From Myxococcaceae bacterium (GTDB taxonomy: Bacteria > Myxococcota > Myxococcia > Myxococcales > Myxococcaceae), in NCBI GenBank assembly GCA_022842905.1, contig JALHOS010000001.1, positions 4,907-65,163 of the forward strand: DNA of 60,257 nucleotides, in the 5' to 3' direction. Positions 24,740-35,351 of the stretch are shown one piece after another (positions within the stretch are counted from its first letter, which is position 1; each line of letters begins with the position of its first letter). The position numbers and the translations under genes were made by a program. The notes below the pieces were generated by a model, which saw nothing but the letters and a program-made list of their open reading frames with translations, was not told where the DNA came from and did no database searches.

Positions 24740-25926
24740 CGGTCTACATCAGGCCTTACGTGGTGGCCGTGAACCACGTCAAAGACTGCGCCAAACGCAG
24801 GTGCAGTCCGGATTGCAAACGCGTCACTGAAGGCTGGGAGGTGGACGTCGTGTTGACCCTGCCCGACGGCGAGGAACTCCGGGAGCGAAGGAAGAGCCCG
24901 GTTACCTCGAAGGCGGGCTCCAAGTTCTGGGCGGAGCAGCGGGAGGGTGAGCTGCTGCGAAACGGGAAGAAGCGCGCCGATGCACTGATTCCGACGCTGA
25001 AGGAGTTCGTGCCCCGGTACATCGAGGAGTTCTGCGTCGCCAACAAGCAGAAACCCAGCACCATCGAGAGCAAGCAGGCGACTTTCGATGGGCGATTGCT
25101 GCCGCTGCTTGGTGGGCTCCGTCTCGACGAGATCGGCGAGGAACAGGTTCAACGCGTCAAGGCCGACATGAAGGACTGCAAGCCGAAGACGATCAACAAC
25201 GTGCTCTGCATTCTCTCCAAGGCCCTGAAGGTGGCGATCAAGTGGAAGAAGAGCACTGGTCTCACCGCCATGCCCGTTCAGATTGAACCGCTGAAAGGAG
25301 CTGGGGCCGAGGTCCGGTTCTACGAGTTCGAGGAGTACGCGCGGCTCGTGGAGGCGGCGGAGAAGCTCGATCTCCGCTCGCTGGTGTTGGTCCTCCTTGG
25401 TGGCGATGCCGGTCTCCGCACCGGGGAGATCATCGCCTTGGAGTGGTCCGACATCGACTTCCGGCGACGAATCATCATCGTCGGACGGTCGGAGTGGAAC
25501 GGCAACGTGAGCATCCCGAAGAGCAACAAGTCTCGGAAGGTGCCGATGACCGAGAAGCTCACGGCCGCCCTCAAGGCCCTCAAGCACCTCCGTGGGCCTC
25601 GGGTGCTCTACCGGGACGACGGCACTTCGACGTCGAAGCAGACCCTAACGACGTGGATGAAAGCCGCGCAGAGACGGGCTGGGCTGAAGGAGACCGGGAA
25701 CAAGCACATCCTCCGGCACACCTTCTGTTCGCACCTCGCCATGAGGGGAGCCACCGTGCTCGCCATCAAGGAGCTGGCCGGGCACAGCAGCCTCAGCACG
25801 ACGATGAGGTACATGCACCTCAGCCCGGACCACAAGGAGCAGGCCATCCGGCTCCTCGACCAAGCTCGGAATGGTTCTCAGCTTGGAGACATTCTGGAGA
25901 CGGACCGACCGGCCACCCAGCACTAG
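24736..25926 (+). CDS. int: Tyrosine recombinase (integrase)
   Basis: The 396-residue protein has an N-terminal arm-binding part with four cysteines (CAKRRCSPDCKR), a SAM-like core-binding domain (about 85-185), and the catalytic domain. The catalytic residues are visible: Arg in GDAGLRTGEI, HILRHTFCSHLA (His and Arg), LAGHSSLSTTMRYMHLS (His and the Tyr nucleophile). It catalyses site-specific insertion and excision. The gene ends about 90 bases from the 3' end of tRNA-Glu(CTC), which is the likely attachment site. Complete, with no frameshift. Confidence 0.94.
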   Translation: MTVYIRPYVVAVNHVKDCAKRRCSPDCKRVTEGWEVDVVLTLPDGEELRERRKSPVTSKAGSKFWAEQREGELLRNGKKRADALIPTLKEFVPRYIEEFCVANKQKPSTIESKQATFDGRLLPLLGGLRLDEIGEEQVQRVKADMKDCKPKTINNVLCILSKALKVAIKWKKSTGLTAMPVQIEPLKGAGAEVRFYEFEEYARLVEAAEKLDLRSLVLVLLGGDAGLRTGEIIALEWSDIDFRRRIIIVGRSEWNGNVSIPKSNKSRKVPMTEKLTAALKALKHLRGPRVLYRDDGTSTSKQTLTTWMKAAQRRAGLKETGNKHILRHTFCSHLAMRGATVLAIKELAGHSSLSTTMRYMHLSPDHKEQAIRLLDQARNGSQLGDILETDRPATQH

Positions 25927-25962
25927 GCGGTGGGCGCTGTTGCTCCGACCCCAGAAACACCA

Positions 25963-25991
25963 AAGGCCCCGAGGAGTTACCTCGGGGCCTT
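25963..25991 (+). terminator. Strong hairpin after integrase
   Basis: The 12-bp perfect stem AAGGCCCCGAGG (25963-25974) pairs with CCTCGGGGCCTT (25980-25991) around the loop AGTTA. It lies 36 bases after the integrase stop. The 3' side continues CGTACC without a long T-run, so efficiency is uncertain, but the stem is long enough to end transcription from the element and, read backwards, from the tRNA genes, where the left side is followed by TTTGGTGTTTCTGG on the minus strand. A bidirectional terminator at the junction is the best reading. Confidence 0.7.
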
Positions 25992-26018
25992 CGTACCTCG
26001 GGACGAGCGAGGATTTTT

Positions 26019-26091
26019 TGACCCTGCCGGGATTCGAACCCGGGTTTATGCCGTGAGAGGGCACCGTCCTAGGCCACTAGACGACAGGGCC
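26019..26091 (-). tRNA. tRNA-Glu (anticodon CTC), insertion site of the element
   Basis: The minus-strand cloverleaf is complete: acceptor stem GGCCCTG with CAGGGTC (one G-U pair), D arm GTCTAGTGGCC, anticodon arm GTGCC-CTCTCAC-GGCAT with anticodon CTC, and T arm CCCGGGTTCGAATCCCGG. The discriminator base is A; CCA is not encoded. The 3' end faces the integrase gene, as expected when an element inserts into a tRNA 3' end and restores it. The partner direct repeat should lie at the left end of the element, outside this window. Confidence 0.93.
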
Positions 26092-26200
26092 AAAACGCGC
26101 GCGGTGAGTACGCCACACGCTCACTGAAATCAACTTCCACCAGCACCTTCAGCAACTCGACTTCACTCCCCGGCCCCAGCACAGCGAACCGGCTCACCTG

Positions 26201-26273
26201 AGCGGCGGAAGGGATTCGAACCCTCGACCCCAAGCTTGGGAAGCTTGTGCTCTACCAACTGAGCTACCACCGC
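26201..26273 (-). tRNA. tRNA-Gly (anticodon CCC)
   Basis: The minus-strand tRNA has acceptor stem GCGGTGG/CCGCCGC, D arm GCTCAGTTGGTAGAGC, anticodon arm CAAGC-TTCCCAA-GCTTG with anticodon CCC, and T arm GAGGGTTCGAATCCCTT. No CCA is encoded. It lies about 110 bases upstream of tRNA-Glu on the same strand, so both are probably one transcript that runs towards the element. Confidence 0.94.
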
Positions 26274-26397
26274 GAAACCGCCCCGGCCGTGTACCGAAAC
26301 TCGCCGGCCGACGCAACGGCGTCGAAACGCTGACGGCGTGCCCGAAGGAACCCCTCGGGACACGCCGCCGCGCTTCGTCCGACAACCCGCCGAACGC

Positions 26398-26658
26398 CTA
26401 CTTCGACGACGTCCAGCTGCCCTCGTTGAGCAGCTTGTTGATCTGCTCCTCAGGCGAGCAGGCCATCGCGTTGTTCTGCGCCCGCAGGCACTTGAGCACC
26501 TTCGCGTCGTACGTCGAGCTGAAGATGACCTTGTTGTAATCGGTGTACGCGACGTACAGCGTGTCGCCGCCCACCCAGGTCCGCGCCGTCACGAACTTGA
26601 TGTTCATGCAGCCGCTCACCGCCACCAGCGCCAGCAATCCAAAGAGTGTCTTCTTCAT
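26398..26658 (-). CDS. Small lipoprotein, fourth of a tandem paralogous set
   Basis: This 86-residue product has a lipoprotein signal (MKKTLFGLLALVAVSGC, lipobox VSGC). The mature part is short: VGGDTLYVAYTDYNKVIFSS, then a KCLRAQNNAMAC pair of cysteines 10 apart. It shares with its three upstream neighbours a strand-rich start and a C-x(8-10)-C pair near the end, which suggests old gene duplication. AGGAG lies 8 bases before the ATG at 26658. Last gene of the group of four; function unknown, probably outer-membrane or periplasm facing. Confidence 0.78.
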   Translation of the reverse strand: MKKTLFGLLALVAVSGCMNIKFVTARTWVGGDTLYVAYTDYNKVIFSSTYDAKVLKCLRAQNNAMACSPEEQINKLLNEGSWTSSK

Positions 26659-26678
26659 GGTCATGTCTCCTTGGCGCC

Positions 26679-26954
26679 TTAGAACTGCACTTGGCCGGTG
26701 TAGACGTTCGTGAGAATGGTCGAGGTCGCGCAGTTGCTCTCGGTCCCATTCGCGTCGTAGTCACACATGCGGATCTGGTAGTCGTACAGCACCACCTGGT
26801 TGTTCGATCCGTTCCCCACCGACGTCATGGGCACGTAGATCGTCTTCGTCCCGCGGCCGCCGACGAAGCTGTCGTCGACCAGGTACTGCGGTCGACGGCA
26901 CGCACCGAGCGCGACGAGCGCCAAAGCACCGAGCATCAGAATCTTCTTGGTCAT
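26679..26954 (-). CDS. Small lipoprotein, third of the set
   Basis: The 91-residue protein has signal MTKKILMLGALALVALGAC, lipobox LGAC. The mature part is FVGGRGTKTIYVPMTSVGNG, then IRMCDYDANGTESNCAT with two cysteines separated by ten residues. The C-x10-C spacing equals that of the first member (27306-27539). GAGGAG precedes the ATG by about ten bases. It lies 13 bases from its upstream neighbour and 20 from its downstream one, consistent with one operon. Function unknown. Confidence 0.78.
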   Translation of the reverse strand: MTKKILMLGALALVALGACRRPQYLVDDSFVGGRGTKTIYVPMTSVGNGSNNQVVLYDYQIRMCDYDANGTESNCATSTILTNVYTGQVQF

Positions 26955-26967
26955 TGGTGTCGTCTCC

Positions 26968-27306
26968 TCAGTTCACCGAGTTACCCACCGAGCCACCCGA
27001 GATCGTCGCGGGTGAGCCAGGCAGCATCAGGTCCGGGCAATCCAGATCGACGCCCTTCTCGGTGCAGGACTTCTTGCACGAGATGGCGCCCGGCTGCTCC
27101 GAGCACTTCCAGAACTGATGCCGAATGCTCGTCGGGAAGATCTGGAAGAACCAGATCCCGTACGTGTCCACCGTCTGGATCACCGTGACGTTCTTGTCGC
27201 CCGACTGAATCACCGACTTCAGGCTCCGGCTCCACAGACAGCCCGAGCCGCCCACGGCCAGCGTCGCCAGCGCGGCGACGGCCACCATCTTCCGGAAGGT
27301 CTTCAT
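26968..27306 (-). CDS. Small lipoprotein, second of the set
   Basis: The 112-residue protein has signal MKTFRKMVAVAALATLAVGG with lipobox GSGC. The mature part has DKNVTVIQTVDTYGIWFFQI, FWKCSEQPGAISCKKSC and a C-terminal extension with two more cysteines (LDCPDLM). It is the most diverged of the four. The ATG at 27306 overlaps the upstream stop as TGATG; a GTG one codon earlier is possible. Co-transcribed with its neighbours. Function unknown. Confidence 0.76.
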   Translation of the reverse strand: MKTFRKMVAVAALATLAVGGSGCLWSRSLKSVIQSGDKNVTVIQTVDTYGIWFFQIFPTSIRHQFWKCSEQPGAISCKKSCTEKGVDLDCPDLMLPGSPATISGGSVGNSVN

Positions 27307-27539
27307 CACTTCTCCTCCACGAAGGTGAGGGTGAGGGGCTTGCAGTTGCTCAGCGCCCCGTCGGCGCCGGCGTCACAATCGATGACGCCCTGCTCCGTAT
27401 TGCCCCAACCGAGGTTTCGGTAGAACAGCAGCCGGAACTTGCTGTCCCGAGTGGTGGACATGCTGGTGATGATTCGAGGACCGGCGCACGCAGAGAGGCC
27501 CAATGCCCCCAGCGCTGCCAGCGCAATCAGTCTCTTCAT
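27306..27539 (-). CDS. Small lipoprotein, first of the set
   Basis: The 77-residue protein has signal MKRLIALAALGALGLSAC, lipobox LSAC. The mature part is STTRDSKFRLLFYRNLGWG then GVIDCDAGADGALSNCKPLTLTFV, with cysteines ten residues apart. GGAGGGAG lies 7 bases before the ATG at 27539. Longer upstream starts are open but would put 21 non-signal residues before the signal peptide. First gene of the four-gene lipoprotein run, 97 bases after the stop of the large TSP3/vWA lipoprotein on the same strand. Confidence 0.78.
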   Translation of the reverse strand: MKRLIALAALGALGLSACAGPRIITSMSTTRDSKFRLLFYRNLGWGNTEQGVIDCDAGADGALSNCKPLTLTFVEEK

Positions 27540-27574
27540 GCTGTGACTCCCTCCGAGGAAAAACTGCGGCGCGG

Positions 27575-27602
27575 ACCCTATCGCCTCGGGCGTGCGCCAC
27601 AA
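27575..27602 (-). promoter_or_regulatory. Possible sigma-70-type promoter of lipoprotein set
   Basis: On the minus strand TTGTGG (27602-27597) and TAGGGT (27580-27575) are separated by 16 bases, with the start codon of the first lipoprotein 36 bases further on. The match to consensus is weak and no expression data exist. The gap between the two genes is too short for much else. Confidence 0.28.
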
Positions 27603-27636
27603 TGAAAAATTGCTTCCCGGAGAGATTTCTGCGGCG

Positions 27637-30225
27637 TCAGTTGATCTGGGGCTCGCAGGAGCACGTGGCCCGGTTGCAGGTCAGCCCCGCCGAGCACCCG
27701 CCGCAGTTGTTCGGGCACACGCACATGCGCGTCATCGCGTCGCAGACCAGCGGCGCCACGCACATCATGCCGCAGGGGTCGCCGTCGAAGCGCGTCATGG
27801 CGTCGTTCCAGTAGCGGTAGCTGACCGCCACCTGCACCCCCGACGCGCTCGGAATGCAGTTGCCGAAGAAGGCCACCCGCCGCGTCGTGCTGTCGATGTC
27901 CCAGCCGTTGGTCCGATCCCGCGGCACGTCGGCCGTGTTGCACGTGCCCCGCGTGGAGCCGGCGGCCATGGCCACCTTGATCGTCGCGTTGATCGGCGGG
28001 CGCTGCAGCCGGTGCCCGGTGCTGCCGACCACCGCGCGCAAGATCGCGTCGATCGTCTGCTCCTGCTGGGCGAGCTGCTGCGTCGTCGGGCTTGCCGGGT
28101 TGAACACTTCGATGTTGCCGAGCACGCCGCCCACGTTGCGGATCAGCGTGTGGTACTTGCCCGGGTTCACCTCCGGCGTGCCGTCGCCGCAGTCGGTGCC
28201 CTCGGTGCAGACGATGCCGTGCGCCGACCAGTTGCCGGCGCCGAAGCGCGTGTTCATCGTCGTCGCGATGGAGCTCGCCGTCGTCCCCGACTGATCCCGC
28301 GTGTCCGACAGGAAGATGATGTGCGCCAGCGCGCCCATGCGGAACATGCCCGGGTTGTTGGACGGGTGGCTGCGGTTCAAGAAGCTCAAGAGCCCCGAGA
28401 AGCCCTGCTCGTTGCCGTTGCCCGTGATGCCGAACGCCGTCGTGCCGGTGAACCAGCTGGTGAGCGTCGCCACCTGATCGGTGAACTCGAAGAACTTCCC
28501 GTCCCACGCGCTCGAGTACCAACCCGTCGACACCCCGGCCGCCCGCCAGTTGAGCCCCGCCGTCGTCAGCCGCCCGCCGAACAGGCTGCCGGCGCGCGAG
28601 ACCGCCGTCTGCGAGTCCTCCATGGAGCAGGAGTCGTCGACCACCCACAGGAAATCCACCGTCTGGTTCACCTGCGCCTGGAACACCTCACACTGGGTGC
28701 CGTCGAAGTCGCCGAACTGGGCCACCGCGCTGCCGCCGGCCACGTCGTCCTGCGTGAAGAGCACCGGCTGCTGGCTCGCCGACGCGGCGGGAATGAACGC
28801 CGCCACCACCACCAGCCGCGCGTCCGTCGCGCCGGGCGCGGTGCGCACCGTGTACTGAACCTGCGCGCGGAACGGCCCGCTGACCCCGGCGGCGCCCATG
28901 AGCGTCCCCGTCGTGCCGCTGCCGAGCACGCTGCCAGCGACGGCGTTGAGCTTGGCCTTCAAGTCCTGCGTGCCGCTGACGTCGTACGTCGCGCGGATCG
29001 ACGCGTAGCCGTCCCAGCTCGTGAAGTTCTGCACCAGCGGGTTGGTCGCGCCGCCGAGCGCCGCGCGCCCCGCCTGCTCCTGAGCGACGGCCGTCGCGCT
29101 CGCGGCCACCGTCTTGACGACCGCGAAGCCCGCGACCCGGTTCGTCCCGTCATAGAAGATGAGGCCCCGCTCCTGCCCGCCCTGCGTCAGCGTCGACACT
29201 TCGGTGAAGGACGGCGCCAGGGCCACGTTCACGTCGGCGAAGCCGTTCTTCTCGAACTTCACCGGGCGCAGGTTCGCGGTGGCGCAGGCCTGCGTCGCCG
29301 GGCCCATGGCGTCCGCCGGGTTGCCCGGGTTGAGCTCGCCCATGTCCGTGCGCCCGTTCAAGTTGGTGTCCTCCGCGCCGTCCATGATCCCGTCGCCATC
29401 GCTGTCGGCGCTGCACGCGTTGGTGCGGCTGCCCATGTCCGCGTCGAAGGACGCGGTGGTGTACGTGCAGCCCATGGCGTCGTGGCCCGGAGGCGTCAGC
29501 CCGCCCTCCACGCCGTCCGGCAGGCCGTCGCCGTCGCTGTCCCGCTTGCTGGGGTCCGTGTTGCAGCCCGCGGCGCCCATCGTCTCCTGCTGATCGCTGT
29601 AGCCGTCACAGTCGCTGTCGCCCTTGAGTGGATCGGTCTCCCCTGGATCCCGCTTGCCGTTCTTGTTGGCGTCTTCCACGCCGTCGGCCAGGCCGTCGTT
29701 GTCACTGTCCACCTTGGTGGGGTTGGACTTGGACCGCGGATCCGTGTCGGCGACGAAGCCCATGCAGGTGACGATGGTGCTGCTCTTGCCCATCTCCTGG
29801 CCGTCACCCAGACCGTCGCCGTCGCTGTCCGACGCGCAGGGGTTCGTCTTGGCCCCACCGCCGTAGTCCGTCGCGTACTCCTCGGCGTCCGTCAGGCCGT
29901 CGCAGTCGCTGTCGAGCATGGGGTTGGCGGGGTTGCTGATGTCGCAGCCCGTGTACACGCGGCCCATGCCGCCGGCGCCCGCGCCACCCGCGCCGCCCGT
30001 CCCGCCGCCGCCGGAGCCTCGGCACACGCTGGCCTGGCACGTCTCTCCCGCGGGGCAGTCAGTGTTGTTCGCGCAGGTCCGGTTGCTGGCCTGGCGGCAC
30101 TCGCCCATGGTGCACACCTGCCCGGCGGGGCACTGCGCGGTGGTGGTGCACTGCTGCACGGTCTGGCCACACGCGGCGAGCACGCCGACCGCGGCAAGTC
30201 CGAGCGCAAAAACGTGGTTCTTCAT
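27637..30225 (-). CDS. Lipoprotein with thrombospondin type 3 repeats and vWA-like domain
   Basis: The 862-residue protein has signal MKNHVFALGLAAVGVLAAC (lipobox LAAC). Two Cys-rich modules follow (QCPAGQVCTMGECR, DCPAGETCQASVCR), then a Gly/Ala linker. Next come six calcium-binding TSP3-type repeats (for example DSDGDGLGDGQE, DSDNDGLADGVEDANKNG). A vWA-like domain begins about residue 550, with the metal site VVDDSCSMEDS (D-x-S-x-S). The C-terminus is another Cys-rich module (CVCPNNCGGCSAGLTC). Such large surface lipoproteins are frequent in myxobacteria and bind Ca and probably other surface partners. Export and anchoring on the outer membrane are inferred. The gene has its own gap on both sides; frame is intact throughout. 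Confidence 0.85.
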   Translation of the reverse strand: MKNHVFALGLAAVGVLAACGQTVQQCTTTAQCPAGQVCTMGECRQASNRTCANNTDCPAGETCQASVCRGSGGGGTGGAGGAGAGGMGRVYTGCDISNPANPMLDSDCDGLTDAEEYATDYGGGAKTNPCASDSDGDGLGDGQEMGKSSTIVTCMGFVADTDPRSKSNPTKVDSDNDGLADGVEDANKNGKRDPGETDPLKGDSDCDGYSDQQETMGAAGCNTDPSKRDSDGDGLPDGVEGGLTPPGHDAMGCTYTTASFDADMGSRTNACSADSDGDGIMDGAEDTNLNGRTDMGELNPGNPADAMGPATQACATANLRPVKFEKNGFADVNVALAPSFTEVSTLTQGGQERGLIFYDGTNRVAGFAVVKTVAASATAVAQEQAGRAALGGATNPLVQNFTSWDGYASIRATYDVSGTQDLKAKLNAVAGSVLGSGTTGTLMGAAGVSGPFRAQVQYTVRTAPGATDARLVVVAAFIPAASASQQPVLFTQDDVAGGSAVAQFGDFDGTQCEVFQAQVNQTVDFLWVVDDSCSMEDSQTAVSRAGSLFGGRLTTAGLNWRAAGVSTGWYSSAWDGKFFEFTDQVATLTSWFTGTTAFGITGNGNEQGFSGLLSFLNRSHPSNNPGMFRMGALAHIIFLSDTRDQSGTTASSIATTMNTRFGAGNWSAHGIVCTEGTDCGDGTPEVNPGKYHTLIRNVGGVLGNIEVFNPASPTTQQLAQQEQTIDAILRAVVGSTGHRLQRPPINATIKVAMAAGSTRGTCNTADVPRDRTNGWDIDSTTRRVAFFGNCIPSASGVQVAVSYRYWNDAMTRFDGDPCGMMCVAPLVCDAMTRMCVCPNNCGGCSAGLTCNRATCSCEPQIN

Positions 30226-30270
30226 GGACGGCTCCCTTCAAGCGAAAACGAACGAAAAACGTCGCGCACA

Positions 30271-30911
30271 CTACACGCAGTCAGCGACCAAAAGCACATG
30301 CGGGGTCGAGTAGCCCGAGAAGCTCCGGGCCGACGCCACGCGAAAACCGCTGGACGAGAGCGCCTGCGTCAGCACGTCCCTCGGAGCGAACTGCAGGCCC
30401 CCGCTGCCCTGCGTCTTGCCCAGCACCGACACCATGAAGCGTTCTTGGAGCAAGGCCTTGGTCACCTTCCACGAGCCGTCATCTTCGGCCTCTTTGAGCA
30501 CCAGGCGCCCGCCGCGGCGCAGCAATGTCCGGGTGTGCGCCAGAAAGTTCCGCCACGTCTCGACGGGCAGCAGGTACAGCACGTCGCAGACGAGCGCACA
30601 GTCGAAGGCTCCCGGCTGCCGCGCGGCCAGCGCCTCGAGGGCCTCCACCCGCAATTCCACATTGGGCAAGCGCCCTGCCCCAGCCTGCGCCCAGCGAATC
30701 TTCGCGTCGTCCACGTCCACCCCGAGCACCCGCGCCTGCGGCAGCCGCTGCGCCACGTGGGCCAGCACCAGCCCATGGCCACAGCCGATCTCCACGATCG
30801 ACTCGCCGACGGCCGCTTCGGCCACCTCGACGATCGGCGCGCTGGCCTGGCGGGCGCGGACGAACCAGCGCTCCTTGAGCGGGAGCGCGTCGAAGCAGGA
30901 GGGGATCGCGC

Positions 30912-30915
<4 letters not shown>
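30271..30915 (-). CDS. Class I SAM-dependent methyltransferase
   Basis: The 214-residue protein holds the Rossmann-type methyltransferase motifs: VEIGCGHG (residues 41-48) for the methionine moiety of SAM, VLGVDVDDAKI for the ribose-binding acidic residue, FDCALVCDVLYLLP, and LLRRGGRLVLKE. The substrate is not evident. It overlaps the stop of fadJ by 4 bases, so it is probably the third gene of the fadI-fadJ transcript. It might act on a lipid or quinone-like substrate, but nothing in the sequence identifies one. Confidence 0.85.
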
Positions 30916-33115
<2,200 letters not shown>

Positions 33116-33119
<4 letters not shown>

Positions 33120-34393
33120 GTGCGCTCCAGGACGACGGCGGCGCCCAGGCCTCCCTGGGCACAGACGGTGAGCAAGGCGGTGGCGGCGTTGCGGCGGGCC
33201 ATCTCTCGCAGGACTTGGTGCACCATGCGCGCTCCGGTCGCGGCGAACGGGTGGCCGATGGCGATCGAGCCGCCGGTGGTGTTCAGCCGCGCGCGATCGA
33301 CCACGCCCAGCGGCTGGCTGCGCCCCAGCTTCTCGGCGAAGGACCTCGATTCGAACGCCTGCACGTTGCTGGCGACCTGCGCGGCGAAGGCCTCGTGCAT
33401 GTCGATGAGGTCGATGTCTTTGAGCGTCAGCTTGGCGCGATCGAGCGCGATCGGCGCAGCGTAGGCCGGCCCCTGCAGCAGCTGATCGGCGGGATCCGTC
33501 GCGGCGAAGGCGTGGCTGCGCAGGAAGCCCAGCGGCGTGTAGCCCAGCGCCTTGGCGCGCTCTTCGCTCATGAGCAGCAGCGCCGCCGCGCCGTCGGTCA
33601 GCGGAGACGCGTTGCCCGCCGTCACCGTGCCGTACTTGCGATCGAACGCGGGCTTGAGCTGCCCGAGCGCCTCGAGCGACGTGTCTTCGCGCACGATGTT
33701 GTCCCGGCTCACCGTCGCCTCGAAGCGCGGCGGCACGGGCACATGCATGACCTCTTGGTCGAACCACTTCTCGCGCCAGGCCTTGGCCGCGTGCTGGTGG
33801 CTCTTGAGCGCGATCTCGTCCTGCTCCGCGCGGGTGATGCCGTTCTCCTTCGCCATCTTCTCGGCGGACTCGCCCATGGACAGGCCGGTCGTGTACTCGG
33901 CGATCGCCGGAGGCACCGGGAGCAGATCCTTCGGCGACAGCTTCTGGAACGGCTTGAGCTTCTCGGGGAGGTTCCGCGCCCGCGACGCCTGCACCAGCGC
34001 GTGCGCCAAGGGCCGGCTCGAGAAGATCGGCGGATCCGACATGGACTCGGTGCCGCCGGCGATCGCTACGTGCGCCTGGCCCAGCGCGATCGCGTTGGCG
34101 GCGGCGATCATCGCCTGAATGCTCGTCGCGCAGGCGCGCGCCACCGTGTGCGCTTCGACCTTGCGCGGCAGCCCGGCGGTCAAGACGACCTCCCGCGCGA
34201 TGCTCGTCGCCGTGAGCGTGGGGATCACCTGCCCGAAGACGAGCTGATCGATCTCCTCGGGATCCACCTCGCTGCGCTGCACCAGCTCCTGGACGACGAT
34301 CCGCCCCAAGTCGAGCGCGGTCAGATCCTGGAACGCGCTCCCCGCTTTCACGAACGGCGTCCGCAGCCCTGCGACAATTGCGACCCGTGCCAT
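33116..34393 (-). CDS. fadI: Acetyl-CoA C-acyltransferase (thiolase), beta-oxidation beta subunit
   Basis: The 425-residue thiolase has the nucleophilic Cys88 in VARACATSIQAM, GGTESMSDPP, NVNAAG-like loops (ASPLTDGAAALLL), IAIGHPFAATGARM with the active His, and the second active cysteine in TVCAQGGLG. It releases acetyl-CoA in the last step of beta-oxidation and forms the trifunctional complex with FadJ. First gene of fadI-fadJ-methyltransferase. The gap before it (about 217 bases) is shared with the divergent peptidoglycan-binding gene. Crotonyl-CoA made by the lysine cluster at 47-52 kb could feed into this pathway. Confidence 0.92.
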
Positions 34394-34610
34394 GCCGGCA
34401 CCTCCGGTTTGACTGACAGGCCGGCTTACGAGCCGCGACGCTCTGCGTCAACCGGGGTGCTCGCTCTCGACTTCCAAGGTGCCGGCGCGCGGGTGTCTAC
34501 CAGTCGGCCAGCTCGTAACGCCTCGTCACAACACAAACTGCCGCGCAGCGTCGAAAACATGTGCACGCAGTGGTTTTACTCAACCCGCAGCCCCCTTGAA
34601 GGAGCCAGCC

Positions 34611-35183
34611 ATGGCCCGCATCTCGTTCCACGTCGGCGTTGGAATCCCCGTTCGCCTGCCCGTTCCCCTCGTCGTCATCGACGGTGGGCCACACCGGCCG
34701 CACGTTATGTCCGAAGGATCGCGCGGCCCGGCAGTGCGTGAGCTCCAGACGCAGCTGGTGCGCACCGGCTACCTGAACAGCACGCCCGACGGGAAGTTCG
34801 GCCCGATGACGAAGAAGGCCGTCATGGAGTTCCAGGCCGCGCAGGGCATGAAGGCTGACGGCCTGGTCGGCCCGAAGACGATGGAAGCGCTGAAGAAGGC
34901 CGTGTCGAAGAACGGCCCCTTCATCGGCAAGGTCGAAGGCCAGGATCGCGAGCTGGCGGTGATCGCGCTCGAGCGGCTGAAGACGGCCAAGCCCATGGAG
35001 AAGTCGCCGGCGCTGCCCGAAGGCCAGCAGGCGATCGACGTGAGCACGGGCCTGGGCGCGAAGGTGTTCCTGTTCCCGGTGGGCGACAAGCTGTTCGCCA
35101 TGAAGCAGGTGGTGGCGCCGGGCGCGAAGCCGCAGTGGTTCGACCTGGGCCTCAAGCCGCACTTCGGGCCGCGCCCGGCGTAA
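34611..35183 (+). CDS. Peptidoglycan-binding domain protein
   Basis: The 190-residue protein has a PG_binding_1 domain at about residues 33-100: SEGSRGPAVRELQTQLVRTG, DGKFGPMTKKAVMEFQAAQG, DGLVGPKTMEALKKA. The last 90 residues have a compact mixed character (VSTGLGAKVFLFPVGDKLF) with no recognised domain. There is no signal peptide, so either it acts inside or leaves by another route. AAGGAG sits 7 bases before the ATG at 34611; the frame upstream lacks protein character. It is convergent with the helicase gene and has a strong hairpin after it. Confidence 0.8.
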   Translation: MARISFHVGVGIPVRLPVPLVVIDGGPHRPHVMSEGSRGPAVRELQTQLVRTGYLNSTPDGKFGPMTKKAVMEFQAAQGMKADGLVGPKTMEALKKAVSKNGPFIGKVEGQDRELAVIALERLKTAKPMEKSPALPEGQQAIDVSTGLGAKVFLFPVGDKLFAMKQVVAPGAKPQWFDLGLKPHFGPRPA

Positions 35184-35219
35184 GGCCGAGGATCACGGGC
35201 CGAGGTTCGAGTTGGTCCG

Positions 35220-35257
35220 CACGCCGCGCTCTCCTGCAGGTGAGGAGGCGCGGCGTG
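35220..35257. terminator. Hairpin between convergent genes
   Basis: The perfect arms CACGCCGCGC (35220-35229) and GCGCGGCGTG (35248-35257) close over an inner CTCCT/AGGAG pairing with one bulged T. The position, 37 bases after one gene and 95 before the end of the convergent helicase gene, fits a bidirectional terminator. No strong T-run is present on either side, so it may work with Rho or as a simple pause hairpin. The rest of the gap holds nothing I can name. Confidence 0.6.
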
Positions 35258-35351
35258 GCGTTTCGAACGGGCTTCACTGCGAGCGCTGGCGCGTGAGCGC
35301 GCTCGCCAACGGGTGGAGGCGCGGAGTGGCGCGCCTCGCACGAACTCCTGC

